Origin: an uncultured Verrucomicrobiota bacterium
GTDB lineage: Bacteria; Verrucomicrobiota; Kiritimatiellia; CAJWTS01
Direction: 5' to 3'
DNA: 47,382 nucleotides
Assembly: GCA_913047795.1 (NCBI GenBank)
Contig: CAJWTS010000027.1
Location: 1-47,382 of the forward strand
This document shows, one piece after another, positions 9,673 through 18,616 of the stretch; positions within the stretch are counted from its first letter, which is position 1; the number at the start of each line of letters is the position of its first letter. The position numbers and the translations under genes were made by a program. The notes under the pieces are model-generated. The model saw nothing but the letters and a program-made list of their open reading frames with translations. It had not been told where the DNA came from and made no database searches.

Positions 9673-10530
9673 CTATCTTCGCGACGGCCGCAGATAATGC
9701 TTGGTCAACTCCTTCTTCAGGAAGTCAAAGGCCTCGTCGACGTCGTCCATGATGCGGAACAGCTTGAGGTCTTTCGGGCTGATCGTACCCCATTTGACAA
9801 AGCCGTCGAAATTTAGGATATCGTTCCAATACTCGCTGCCGAACAGGATGGTCGGCATGGGCTTTTTGATCTTCTGCGTCTGGACGAGCGTCAGCAGCTC
9901 GAAGAACTCGTCCATGGTGCCAAAGCCACCGGGAAACGCGACGATGCCCTTGGACAGATACACGAACCAGAACTTGCGAATGAAAAAATAATGAAACTCA
10001 AAGGCCAACTCCGGCGTTTGGTAGGGATTGGGCAGTTGCTCAAAAGGCAGGCTGATATTCAGCCCGACCGATCGTCCGCCCGCGCGCTCGGCCCCCCGGT
10101 TGGCGGCCTCCATGATGCCGGGTCCGCCCCCCGAGCAGATCACGAATTGGCGCCGAGGATCCGTAATTTTGGCGGACCAACGCGTCAACTTCTCGGCCAG
10201 CAGCGCGGCGTCTTCGTAGTAGCGCGACATGGTGACCTGTCGTCGCGCGGCGCTGATCGCTTCGCGTAGCGCCTTGTTGGACGATCGGCCGCGTGCCTTG
10301 CGGCGCAGTTCCTTGAGTTTGTTCTCGGCGTCGGCCGGCGTGAGCGTGCGTGCCGAACCGTACATCGTGATCAGGTGGTTGACCTTCTGCCGCCGTAGGC
10401 GATTGGCCGGCTCGATGAATTCGCACAGCACGCGAACGGGTCGCGCGTCCGCACTCCCCAGGAAGTCGGTGTTGAGATAGGACTTTACGGGCCAGTTCGC
10501 GTCGACCTTGGATTTCTTTTTTTTCGCCAT
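9673..10530 (-). CDS. LOG-family Rossmann-fold protein (TIGR00730 type)
   Basis: 285-residue protein with the two diagnostic motifs of the lysine-decarboxylase-like/LOG family: SGGGPGIMEAANRGA and PGGFGTMDEFFE. Characterised members are nucleoside 5'-monophosphate phosphoribohydrolases that release cytokinin-like bases from nucleotides; this is a cytosolic activity and the bacterial role is often unclear. The start is set at ATG 10530 (MAKKKKSK). The ORF could be extended to 10668, but the extension is poor and would run into the divergent promoter. The N-terminal 90 residues, with a Lys/Arg-rich start, are longer than in minimal LOG proteins and resemble the larger TIGR00730 members. The stop is immediately followed by the nitrilase gene. 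Confidence 0.85.
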   Translation of the reverse strand: MAKKKKSKVDANWPVKSYLNTDFLGSADARPVRVLCEFIEPANRLRRQKVNHLITMYGSARTLTPADAENKLKELRRKARGRSSNKALREAISAARRQVTMSRYYEDAALLAEKLTRWSAKITDPRRQFVICSGGGPGIMEAANRGAERAGGRSVGLNISLPFEQLPNPYQTPELAFEFHYFFIRKFWFVYLSKGIVAFPGGFGTMDEFFELLTLVQTQKIKKPMPTILFGSEYWNDILNFDGFVKWGTISPKDLKLFRIMDDVDEAFDFLKKELTKHYLRPSRR

Positions 10531-10639
10531 CGATTGCGCTCGCGCGTCGACCCGAGGCTTCGATGCATTCGCGGCCGACACGGGGAAACGATAGCAGTCG
10601 GGCCGCGTGATCAAAAGGCCGAACTGCGACGGAAAGACG

Positions 10640-10668
10640 TTGAGTCCCGGGCGCGACGGTCGTATCAT
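10640..10668 (+). promoter_or_regulatory. Promoter TTGAGT-N17-TATCAT, near-leaderless
   Basis: TTGAGT at 10640-10645 and TATCAT at 10663-10668 have ideal 17-bp spacing. The start ATG at 10678 is only 9 nt past the -10 box, so the predicted transcript would begin within about 3 nt of the start codon. Confidence 0.5.
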
Positions 10669-10677
10669 GCGTTAACC

Positions 10678-11481
10678 ATGTCGCTCAAACTGTGTATCCT
10701 CGCCAGCAGCAGTTCGGCCAACTGCACCTACATTTCATCCGGCGAAACAAGCATTCTGATCGACGCCGGCCTCAGCGCGCGCGAGACCACGAGGCGCCTG
10801 GAGGCGATCGACGTGCCGATCGGGGCCATAGACGCCATCTGCGTGAGCCACGAGCACGCCGACCACATCTCCGGGCTGCGGGTCCTGCAGCGGCGCCATG
10901 CGGTCGCGCTTTACGCTAATTCCGGGACGCTGGAGGCGATTGGCCGCATCGACGGATACGACGAACTGCAGTGGCGCATTTTTTCGACCGGCTCGCCGTT
11001 CCGTATTGGAAACCTGACGATCGAACCCTTCTCCGTGCCGCATGACGCCTATGAACCGGTGGGCTTCGTAGTGAGTGATGAATCGGTTCGTATCGGAATC
11101 GTGACCGATATTGGGATTGCGACGGAATTGGTCCGGCAGCGGCTTGCGAGTTGCCACGCAGTCGTGATGGAAGCAAATTACGATGACGACCTGTTGAAAA
11201 ACTCCCCTCGGCCGTGGCCGCTCAAGCAACGCATCATGGGTCGCCAGGGACACCTCTCGAATCAACACGCGGCTGAAATGCTGACAGCCATCCAGAGCCC
11301 AACGCTGTCGCGCGTTTACCTCGCCCATCTCAGTTCCGACTGCAATGAACCGGGCCTGGCGCTGAAGGCGATGCGCGAAGGCGTGGCCGGCACCGCCGCC
11401 GCCAGGATACAGGTTGAGCTGACCTACCCCGATCGCGCGACCGAGCCCTGGGAGGTCACCGGCGAGCCCTGTCGCGTGTAG
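10678..11481 (+). CDS. MBL-fold hydrolase of the WalJ/YycJ family
   Basis: 267-residue metallo-beta-lactamase-fold protein. The N-terminus LCILASSSSANCTYI and the metal-binding SHEHADH near residue 60, followed by SVPHDAYEPVGF, are the hallmarks of YycJ/WalJ-type hydrolases, which have been linked to DNA repair and cell-wall coordination in Firmicutes. In other phyla the role is not settled. The later ANYDDDLL and AHLSSDCNEPG blocks complete the family pattern. It is transcribed away from the LOG-family gene and converges with the MFS gene. No Shine-Dalgarno site is visible, consistent with the near-leaderless promoter. Confidence 0.88.
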   Translation: MSLKLCILASSSSANCTYISSGETSILIDAGLSARETTRRLEAIDVPIGAIDAICVSHEHADHISGLRVLQRRHAVALYANSGTLEAIGRIDGYDELQWRIFSTGSPFRIGNLTIEPFSVPHDAYEPVGFVVSDESVRIGIVTDIGIATELVRQRLASCHAVVMEANYDDDLLKNSPRPWPLKQRIMGRQGHLSNQHAAEMLTAIQSPTLSRVYLAHLSSDCNEPGLALKAMREGVAGTAAARIQVELTYPDRATEPWEVTGEPCRV

Positions 11482-11510
11482 GCCCCCTTCCGTGCTCTCG
11501 GGGTGGGGGG

Positions 11511-12821
11511 TTAGTCCTTCTGCGCAATGCGTCGCGAGAGGCGGAAGAATCCCGCCGCGGCCGTGAAGATCCCGCAGGCACTGATCAGAAAGACCGACTG
11601 GCCGACACCGACGAAGGGCGTGCCTGCCCAGCCGTTATAGAGCAGCATGCCGACAAAGGGCGCGATCGCACCGCGAATACCGGTCAGCGTGACGTGCACA
11701 CCCATGTAAACTGTAACAAGTTGCCGGCTCGCGAAGTCGTTGGCGCCGAGCTGCCAGGCGAGCATGCCGCCGCCACGCGTCAGGCCCCAGAGCAGGCGCC
11801 CCAGTCCAATAATCACCAGGGAGCCGAAGAGGGCGCCGATCCAGACGACAACGACCGCGATACCGATGCATACCGAGTGCAGGATGCGATACTGCGAAAC
11901 GTGCAGACGGTCAAAGCGCCGTGCCCAGAACATCATCGACAGCGGGATGCAGACGAACGGAATGGCCTGCGTGATGGCTATGCTGGCCAGATAGCTGGCC
12001 TGCAGCTTGTGCGAGACGAGATAGATCAGGACCGGCTCCAGCATGAGGTTGGAGAAGCCGAGTAACATTTGCCATCCCATGTAGTCGCGATAGTCCACAT
12101 CGCTGCGCAACACAGCCCACATGCCGGGAAAAGATCGTCGTGTGTGATCCGCGGTCACCGTCGGCGCCTGTTGTGCCCGCACCGCGCCGCCGGGATCGCG
12201 TTCTTCGCGCAGGTGTCGCTCCTCGTGCCGCACGATGATCCCGGAGTAGACGTAGATGCCGATGCTCGCCACCAGGACCGCCGCGACATAGATCAGGCGG
12301 AACCTCCCGGGGTCGCCGTCCAGCATGCCGGCGGCCATGATGGACGTCATGCCGAGCAGGACGCTGGCCGTCATGGTCAGGCGTCCCGTCATCCGCGCGC
12401 GGATGTTACGAGGGTAGTTCACGCGCCAGACGGTAGTCCGCGCCGTAACCCAGCCGCACAACAGGCAGCGCGTGACAATCACCGCCGCCGCCAGCCACCA
12501 TTGTCCCAGCGGGGTCAGTGGAATGAAGGCGATGGACCCAATCGTGATCAGGATGCTCGCCTGCAGCCCCATGATGAATCGGATCTTGGGGCGTCCGGCC
12601 GACAGGCGCGCCCAGAATAGGCTCGTGACGTTGCCCAGCGCCGGTGCGGCGGTCAGTAGCGCCAGCATCAATGGGTGAACATTGAACAGCTTGTCGGCCA
12701 GCACGCCGACAAACCCGCCCTCCACCAGCGAAACCGCGATCGGCGTCGTCATGGCGGCGTACAGCTCGCGCCGGAAGTTATGCCACACCCGTCCGCGCCG
12801 GTTGTGGTGTCGGTTTTTCAT
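11511..12821 (-). CDS. MFS transporter
   Basis: 436-residue polytopic inner-membrane protein with about 12 predicted membrane segments split by a hydrophilic loop around residues 205-240. This layout, and the Arg-rich loop between segments 4 and 5 (TVWRVNYPRNIRARMTGRL), fit the major facilitator superfamily. The substrate cannot be inferred. It starts at 12821, directly against the divergent bcp promoter, and converges with the WalJ-like gene. The 29-bp gap between the two stops holds a C-run and a G-run that could pair as a weak bidirectional terminator. Confidence 0.8.
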   Translation of the reverse strand: MKNRHHNRRGRVWHNFRRELYAAMTTPIAVSLVEGGFVGVLADKLFNVHPLMLALLTAAPALGNVTSLFWARLSAGRPKIRFIMGLQASILITIGSIAFIPLTPLGQWWLAAAVIVTRCLLCGWVTARTTVWRVNYPRNIRARMTGRLTMTASVLLGMTSIMAAGMLDGDPGRFRLIYVAAVLVASIGIYVYSGIIVRHEERHLREERDPGGAVRAQQAPTVTADHTRRSFPGMWAVLRSDVDYRDYMGWQMLLGFSNLMLEPVLIYLVSHKLQASYLASIAITQAIPFVCIPLSMMFWARRFDRLHVSQYRILHSVCIGIAVVVVWIGALFGSLVIIGLGRLLWGLTRGGGMLAWQLGANDFASRQLVTVYMGVHVTLTGIRGAIAPFVGMLLYNGWAGTPFVGVGQSVFLISACGIFTAAAGFFRLSRRIAQKD

Positions 12822-12849
12822 TGAGGAACGCTACACCAAAGGACATCAT
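12821..12849 (+). promoter_or_regulatory. Promoter-like TTGAGG-N17-CATCAT upstream of bcp
   Basis: TTGAGG (12821-12826) and CATCAT (12844-12849) are spaced by 17 bp. This leaves a leader of about 44 nt with GAGG ahead of the bcp ATG at 12900. The -10 match is only moderate. Confidence 0.35.
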
Positions 12850-12899
12850 GCCGACTCGCGCAAGCAGAATCGAATCGAACGCACGGAACGAGGTCACAC

Positions 12900-13370
12900 A
12901 TGGCAACCCCCGAAGAAGGCAAAAAAGCACCGGCCCTGTCGCTCAACGATCAGGACGGCACCCGCGTGACGCTGAAAGATTTACGCGGCAAGAAAGTCGC
13001 GATTTACTTCTATCCCAAGGACCAGACACCGGGCTGCACAACGCAGGCCTGCAACCTCCGCGACAACTACGCCGCTGTCAGAAAAGCCGATATCGTCGTG
13101 CTCGGCGTTTCGCCCGATGACGAGGCCAGCCACACCAAATTCATCGCGAAACAGGACCTGCCGTTCACGCTGCTCGCCGATCCGGCGAAGAAGGCACTTG
13201 AGGCCTACGGCGTCTGGCGCGAGAAGAATATGTACGGGCGCAAGTATATGGGCGTCGTGCGCACGACCTTTCTGATCGATGAGTCCGGCACGATCGTGAA
13301 GATCATCGCCAAACCCAAGGTCGCGGATCATACCCGCGAGATCCTTGATGGGTTCGGGCTTTCCGCTTAA
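12900..13370 (+). CDS. bcp: Thioredoxin-dependent peroxiredoxin (Bcp/PrxQ)
   Basis: 156-residue peroxiredoxin, normal Bcp length, reducing H2O2 and organic peroxides with thioredoxin in the cytosol. The active site YPKDQTPGCTTQAC carries the peroxidatic Cys and the resolving Cys five residues later, as in atypical two-cysteine PrxQ proteins. The conserved Arg lies in VVRTTFLID. The start is supported by GAGG 8 nt upstream of ATG 12900. It stands alone, divergent from the MFS gene and convergent with the PfkB kinase. Confidence 0.93.
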   Translation: MATPEEGKKAPALSLNDQDGTRVTLKDLRGKKVAIYFYPKDQTPGCTTQACNLRDNYAAVRKADIVVLGVSPDDEASHTKFIAKQDLPFTLLADPAKKALEAYGVWREKNMYGRKYMGVVRTTFLIDESGTIVKIIAKPKVADHTREILDGFGLSA

Positions 13371-13460
13371 CCGCGACGAAGCCTCACCTCCAGCGCGCAA
13401 CCGTTTATTCGGAGCAGAGCAACAGCCGGGATACCCGTATCGACTCGGAGACCCCGCCGG

Positions 13461-14645
13461 CTAACGTCCATTACCCGGCCCACGCCGAACGGCGCCGTCG
13501 GCGGTCCATCCGTTGAGCGCGAGCGTAACCGGGTTCTGTTCCCAACCGTCAGCGATGCGCTGCATCATCTCGTCCCAGGGCCGCACGCCGGAGATGGCGT
13601 CGGCCGCTTCTACGTTACAGGCGCCGCAGGCGGCCGCTGCCGAGAGCGCTTCCGCCGGCGCCAGGCCACGAATCACGGCAGCGAGGAATCCCGCAATAGC
13701 ACAATCGCCCGCGCCCGCGGCGCTGACTTCGTCGACGCTGTATGACGGGATGATCAACTCGCAGCCGGACCAGGCCGGCCCCAGCGCGACGCGTCCGGTC
13801 GCCGTAAGGCGGTCAGCATCGCCGGTCGTCTTCAGGTACAGGCCCTGCGCACCGAGCTTGAGCAGCACCACGGCCGCGCCCATTTCGAGCAAGGTGTCGG
13901 CAACCTCGCCCAGGGCGCCGCCGTCGATAACGGCTTCCACCGAGCCGGTGGAGTCCACCAGGCGGTCAAAGCGGTCGCGATCAACCATGAAGAGAATCTC
14001 GTCAATGCTCGGCGTGAAGATGTCGACCTGTGGCAGAACGCGCTCAAGAAATGCGCGCCAGTTGACGCCACCCGCAGCGGAGTCGGGGTCCGGCCGCGCC
14101 ATGTCGAGCGAGGTGGCCAGCCCGGCCTGCCGGATACGGGCAAACGCAGCGCCAAGCGACAGCCCTTCGTCTTCATAGATCGCGCGCATCAAGGGCGGAT
14201 AGCCAAAATGTAACAGGCGCGCCTCGCCCAGCGCGTCGATGTCGATATCCCCGGCGCGGTACGAGTCGTTGGATCCGGGGCAATGCAGAAAGATGCGATC
14301 CACGCCGGGCACGTTGATGATGACGGTGTAGGAACTGGCCACGTTCTCGTCGATGATCATGCCGTCCACCAGGGCCGGGTCGCGGCCACGCAGGACGTCG
14401 AGGATGCCCTGACCAAAGACGTCGTTGGCCACCTTACCCATTAGCGAGGTGCGAATGCCAAGGCGATGCGCCGCCAGGCCCGTGTTGGAAACCGCCCCGC
14501 CGGTCGCGAACACTGCCGGTCCTGTATCGACCAGCTTGCCGGGCACCATCAGGGCTTCGAGCCCGCCGTCCTGCTGCGAGAGATCGGGAAAGATATCGAG
14601 GCAGAGATGGCCCGCGACAACAATTTCGGCTGCATCATTCCTCAT
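13461..14645 (-). CDS. PfkB-family carbohydrate/nucleoside kinase
   Basis: 394-residue ribokinase-like kinase. The N-terminal pattern GHLCLDIFPD and GGAVSNTGLAAHRLG mark the substrate side. The C-terminal signature SAAGAGDCAIAGFLAA holds the catalytic Asp and the anion hole. Substrate is unknown. It is longer than ribokinase (about 310), with extra sequence around residues 225-290 and a C-terminal tail of about 40 residues after the kinase fold. The start is at ATG 14645 with GGAG 8 nt upstream; the long open frame to 15338 overlaps the ABC-F gene and is not coding. No sugar transporter or isomerase lies next to it. Confidence 0.85.
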   Translation of the reverse strand: MRNDAAEIVVAGHLCLDIFPDLSQQDGGLEALMVPGKLVDTGPAVFATGGAVSNTGLAAHRLGIRTSLMGKVANDVFGQGILDVLRGRDPALVDGMIIDENVASSYTVIINVPGVDRIFLHCPGSNDSYRAGDIDIDALGEARLLHFGYPPLMRAIYEDEGLSLGAAFARIRQAGLATSLDMARPDPDSAAGGVNWRAFLERVLPQVDIFTPSIDEILFMVDRDRFDRLVDSTGSVEAVIDGGALGEVADTLLEMGAAVVLLKLGAQGLYLKTTGDADRLTATGRVALGPAWSGCELIIPSYSVDEVSAAGAGDCAIAGFLAAVIRGLAPAEALSAAAACGACNVEAADAISGVRPWDEMMQRIADGWEQNPVTLALNGWTADGAVRRGPGNGR

Positions 14646-15015
14646 CGATTTCTCCGCGAGATCTCGTGTTCCGAGACGCGTGCGAGTAAGAAAGCATATT
14701 TCGCCACGGGGTTCCAGACCGCTTTGATCATCGCGGATCAGGTACGACCCTGAGACGCCGGCGGTATCCTTTTTGCGCGGCGGCGGCGGGCCGGCCCTAA
14801 GGGCCTGGCACGACTGAGAAGGGCACGAATTCTGACCGGATGAGGAGATCAGAAGCGGACGGATTGATGGGGACCGCGATCGCGAGCATCGCATGGGGAG
14901 TTGCCCTGTTGACCGGCGTGGTTCCATGCGCGGCGGAAGGGCCCTTGGCCAAGCGAGGTGGCCCGAGCCGGCGCTGGTCATCCCGCCGTTGTTATGGTAC
15001 CGTCCGCGCCCTTTC
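14646..15015. other. Divergent intergenic region between PfkB kinase and ABC-F genes
   Basis: About 370 bp with no confident gene. It holds a GC-rich palindrome GGGCCGGCCC near 14788, a C/G-rich tract and the promoter regions of both neighbours. A short ORF on the plus strand (ATG 14867, ending 15022) would encode a hydrophobic, signal-peptide-like N-terminus followed by an Arg-rich tail. It overlaps the ABC-F start and lacks a good ribosome site, so I do not call it a gene. Confidence 0.4.
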
Positions 15016-16950
15016 ATGCTGACCATTACAAATATGTCCAAGTCTTTTGGCGCGCGCGTGCTCTTCGAGGACGTGTCCTTCCAGGTCAATCGTGGGGACC
15101 GGATTGCCCTCGTGGGACCTAACGGCGCGGGTAAATCGACGCTTTTCTCGCTGATACTCGGCGCCGACACCCCGGACACGGGGGAGCGAGTGCCTGAGGG
15201 CCAGGTCACGCTGGGGCATCTGCCCCAGGAAATTGCGACGGTTGGCGACGAAACGGTTCTCGAACTGGCCACCGCAATTACGCCGGAAGCCACGGTACTG
15301 CAGCGCCGCATCAAGCGTTTCGACGCCGGGCACGACACGGATTCGCATGATTTCTACGACGTGCAGGCTGAATTCGACGCGCTGGGCGGACATCAGCTTG
15401 AAGCAAACGCGAAGGCAATCCTCGATAGCCTAGCCTTCCGCGAGCAGGACTTCGAGCGCCCACTCAAGGACATGAGCGGGGGCTGGATCATGCGCGCCCA
15501 CCTGGCGCGACTGCTGGTGCAGGAGCCGGACATACTGATTCTCGACGAGCCGACGAACCACCTTGATCTCGAGGCGTTACGCTGGTTCCAGGGCTACCTG
15601 GCAAGCTACCCCGGCGCGATCCTCCTGATCTCCCACGACCGGGAGTTCTTAAACGCGCTGTCCGGCAGCGTTCTCGAGATCCGGCAGCGCAGGGTTCAGC
15701 GCTACCGTGGGAACTACGACGACTTCCTTGTTCAGCGCGAGGCACAGGCCGAGCAGTTGATGGCGGCATACAAGAATCAGCAGAAGGAGATCCAGCAGTT
15801 GCAGGAGTTCGCAGACCGATTTCGCGCCAAAAATACCAAGGCGTCGCAGGTCCAATCGAAACTCAAGCAGATCGAGCGCATGCAGAAGGTCGAGGCGCCG
15901 GTGCGCGATTCGCGTGCGATACGATTCCGGTTTCCCCAACCGCAGCGAACGGGCCGCATGGTCGTCAGACTGAAAGACATTCACCAGGCGTATGGCAAGA
16001 ACGTCGTTTACCAGGGCATGAATCTCGAGGTCGAACGCGGACAGCGCATGGTGCTCGTTGGCCCCAACGGTGCCGGCAAGTCTACACTCTTGAAAATCCT
16101 GGCGGACGCTGTGCCCTTCCAATCCGGCACGCGCGATCTCGGCCTGCACGTCAATGTGGGTTACTACGCGCAATATCGCATCGAGATGCTGAGGCCCGAG
16201 CGGACGGTATTGGAGGAAGCAGCAGACACCCGGCAGGCGACTTCTGAGGAGTTTCTGCGAACGGTGCTCGGATCCTTCCTCTTCACAGGCGACGACGTAT
16301 TCAAGCCGGTATCCGTGCTCAGCGGCGGTGAAAAGAGCCGGCTCGCGCTGGTAAAGCTCTTGCTCGATCCGCCGAATCTCCTGTTGATGGATGAACCGAC
16401 GACGCACCTCGACATGCAGAGCATCGACGCACTTATCGGCGCGTTGGAAGATTACGCCGGCACGCTGATTTTCATCAGTCACGATGTGTATTTCATCCGC
16501 AAGTTGGCGAAATGGGTCCTGCGCGTGGACGCCGGCAAGCTGCAGCATTACCATGGCGACTACCAATACTACCTGGACAAGACCGCCGCGCAATCGGAAC
16601 GCGAAGCGCTAACCGCGGGCGCAGGTTTGAAGACGGCCCAGCCCACGCCGGCGACGACCCGGCCCTCCGTACGTTCGAAGGAACAGAAGCGTCTCGACGC
16701 CGAGACACGCAATGCGCGCTTTCGCGAACGCCGCAAGTTGCAGGGTGTCGTGGCATCGCGCGAGAAGGAAATCGCGCGCCTGGAAATAAAGCAAGCGACG
16801 CTGGCGGCCGAGTTGGAACAACCCGATACTTACGAAAAACCCGGCCGCGCGGTGGCGGCCAATCGCGAACTCGCGCACGTGGTCGATGATCTGGCACAGG
16901 CAACCGCTGAATGGGAAGAAGCCGTCAAGCGGGTCGAGTCCATGACGTGA
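15016..16950 (+). CDS. ABC-F family ATPase (YheS/Uup-like)
   Basis: 644-residue soluble protein with two tandem ABC domains and no membrane segments. Each domain has a Walker A (GPNGAGKST, near residues 36 and 353). Signature sequences are MSGGWIMRAHLARLL and LSGGEKSRLALVKLL, and Walker B regions LILDEPTNHLDL and LLMDEPTTHLDM. An inter-domain linker rich in Gln/Glu/Lys (about residues 235-305) and a C-terminal coiled-coil tail follow the YheS-type plan. ABC-F proteins act on the ribosome, rescuing stalled elongation or giving antibiotic protection; which applies here is unknown. The start ATG 15016 gives the family's usual N-terminus. The stop is 1 bp from that of the convergent phosphatase gene. 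Confidence 0.9.
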   Translation: MLTITNMSKSFGARVLFEDVSFQVNRGDRIALVGPNGAGKSTLFSLILGADTPDTGERVPEGQVTLGHLPQEIATVGDETVLELATAITPEATVLQRRIKRFDAGHDTDSHDFYDVQAEFDALGGHQLEANAKAILDSLAFREQDFERPLKDMSGGWIMRAHLARLLVQEPDILILDEPTNHLDLEALRWFQGYLASYPGAILLISHDREFLNALSGSVLEIRQRRVQRYRGNYDDFLVQREAQAEQLMAAYKNQQKEIQQLQEFADRFRAKNTKASQVQSKLKQIERMQKVEAPVRDSRAIRFRFPQPQRTGRMVVRLKDIHQAYGKNVVYQGMNLEVERGQRMVLVGPNGAGKSTLLKILADAVPFQSGTRDLGLHVNVGYYAQYRIEMLRPERTVLEEAADTRQATSEEFLRTVLGSFLFTGDDVFKPVSVLSGGEKSRLALVKLLLDPPNLLLMDEPTTHLDMQSIDALIGALEDYAGTLIFISHDVYFIRKLAKWVLRVDAGKLQHYHGDYQYYLDKTAAQSEREALTAGAGLKTAQPTPATTRPSVRSKEQKRLDAETRNARFRERRKLQGVVASREKEIARLEIKQATLAAELEQPDTYEKPGRAVAANRELAHVVDDLAQATAEWEEAVKRVESMT

Positions 16951-16951
16951 G

Positions 16952-18616
16952 TCAACGGTCTTCCCGTTGCTTTTTAATCGCGAACGCCCGGGGGTTCTCC
17001 AACACGAAGTAGTGACCGTGATCCGAGGTAACGATCACGACCGTGTCTTGCCAGGCGCTTTTCGCTTCGCACCAGTCCGTCACGGCCCGGAAGGCGTCGT
17101 CGCCGCCGTAGATGCTGCCCAGGGTATTGTCGATGTTGTTGTCGTGCATGGCCCAGTCGACGTCCCCGGCCTCGATCATTAGCCAAAAGCCGTTTGTATT
17201 GGCGGAGAGAACGGTTAGCGCGGCCCGGGTCATATCGGCCAGGGTGGGATTCTCGGCCACGTCCGCCGCGGAGTAATCCTCGGTATACCCGCTGATCCCC
17301 GTCGTCGGGTTATATCCGCCATCCGCCGTCGAATAGGGGATGTGCCCGCCGGCCCCGGGACGGGGTTCATGGACCACGCCGAACAGGCCAAAGAGGCGCT
17401 GCCCGGCGGCCGCGGCCGCGGTGGCGGCTTCGAGCAGCGCGGGGCCGCCCGGCGTTTCCGACGTACGCTGCACGATCCGGTAGCGTCCGCCGTTCGCGAC
17501 GTCGGCTTTCGCGATGTCGGCGTCCGCGATATAGGGATTGCCGGGCACGTAGTTCGTGCCCTGCCGACGGGTGACGTTCAACCGCATGCCCCATCCACCG
17601 CCGATCAGGACATCGACACCGGCCAGGGCATGGGTCGGGTGTGCCGCCGAGGGCAGGCCCAGCAGGTCGCGCGCGAGATCCTGGTGGTCCGCGCGGGAGA
17701 CGTTGCACGCATAACTCGCGGCCGGTGTGGCGTGACTGACCGGAACGCTGCTCACGACGCCGATCGCGTATCCGCGCGCCTGGGCCTCGTGCGCGACCGG
17801 ACGCAGCACGCGTCCGCGTGCATCGACACAGACAGACCCGGTGTACGTCTTGACGCCGCACGTCATCGTGGTCATGGATGCCGCGGAGTCGGCCATGGCA
17901 TGCCGCCGCCAGGCCTTTGGATAGGCGTGACCAAGGTGGTAGGCGGGCACCTTCGGCCGGTCCCAGGGTGTGCGTCCGCCAAGCTTGGCATCGTATCCGC
18001 CGCGCAGGGTTGCCATGGGCTTACTGACGGTCTGTGCATCGACGTCGACCATCTGCGGCCAGCCCGCCATCAGTGGGCTGGTCACGACATAGCCGAAGTC
18101 AGACGCAACGCCCGGATAAGCCTGAAAGTGCAGTTCCTTTCCGCGGCCGGATTTGTACCCACCGCCGCGGTAGATCGCCGCCGCACGCAGTGTGTCCCAG
18201 TCCATACCGTCGAAGACGATCAGTACGATGTGCCGCTTGCCGGCCGCGAGCGCTTCTTTCTGCAGCCGGTGAATCAGGGCCTGATCAAAATACGTCGCGC
18301 GCTTGTTAAGCGTGTGGTGTGGCACCTGTCCGTAGAGCGCCGCGAGCTTCGCGGCGCTGCGGTACGCGCTCCGCTTGACGTTGGGCAGTTTCGTCCCATA
18401 CACGTAAAGCGGAACGAGGCGATTCGAATGGGATATCCACGTCGAGTAGCGGCCTCTGGAAACACCCCAATGCCCCCATGTGGCGCGCCCTTCGAAGACA
18501 GCTTGCTTCTGCAGGGTGCGCATGGGGTCGAGGTCTTGTGCCTCATCCGCTGACGCCGGGCCGGCGATCAGCAGGGCTGCTGCGAGGAGGTGCAGGCGTC
18601 TGCGGGTTATCGTCAA
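16952..18616 (-). CDS. Alkaline phosphatase (PhoA family), exported
   Basis: 554-residue PhoA-superfamily phosphomonoesterase. The Sec signal peptide is RRRLHLLAAALLIAGPASA, cleaved near residue 23, so it acts outside the cytoplasm. The catalytic serine lies in MADSAASMTTMTCG. Metal ligands are expected in LIVFDGMDWDT, MIEAGDVDWAMHDNN and VTSDHGHY. It is cotranscribed after glcF: the start codon is a TTG at 18614-18616 whose last bases overlap the glcF TGA (TTGA), with AGGAG 9 nt upstream. A phosphatase placed in a glycolate oxidase operon hints at use of an organic phosphate, perhaps phosphoglycolate, but this is only inference. Confidence 0.85.
   Translation of the reverse strand: MTITRRRLHLLAAALLIAGPASADEAQDLDPMRTLQKQAVFEGRATWGHWGVSRGRYSTWISHSNRLVPLYVYGTKLPNVKRSAYRSAAKLAALYGQVPHHTLNKRATYFDQALIHRLQKEALAAGKRHIVLIVFDGMDWDTLRAAAIYRGGGYKSGRGKELHFQAYPGVASDFGYVVTSPLMAGWPQMVDVDAQTVSKPMATLRGGYDAKLGGRTPWDRPKVPAYHLGHAYPKAWRRHAMADSAASMTTMTCGVKTYTGSVCVDARGRVLRPVAHEAQARGYAIGVVSSVPVSHATPAASYACNVSRADHQDLARDLLGLPSAAHPTHALAGVDVLIGGGWGMRLNVTRRQGTNYVPGNPYIADADIAKADVANGGRYRIVQRTSETPGGPALLEAATAAAAAGQRLFGLFGVVHEPRPGAGGHIPYSTADGGYNPTTGISGYTEDYSAADVAENPTLADMTRAALTVLSANTNGFWLMIEAGDVDWAMHDNNIDNTLGSIYGGDDAFRAVTDWCEAKSAWQDTVVIVTSDHGHYFVLENPRAFAIKKQREDR

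Noticed and set aside
14840..15022. Short ORF with hydrophobic N-terminus as a real gene
   Set aside because: No ribosome site, overlap with the ABC-F start and no known family; kept only as a low-interest observation.
13461..15338. 625-codon minus-strand frame as one long protein
   Set aside because: Only the part from 14645 onward is a PfkB kinase; the rest overlaps the ABC-F gene antisense and has non-coding composition.
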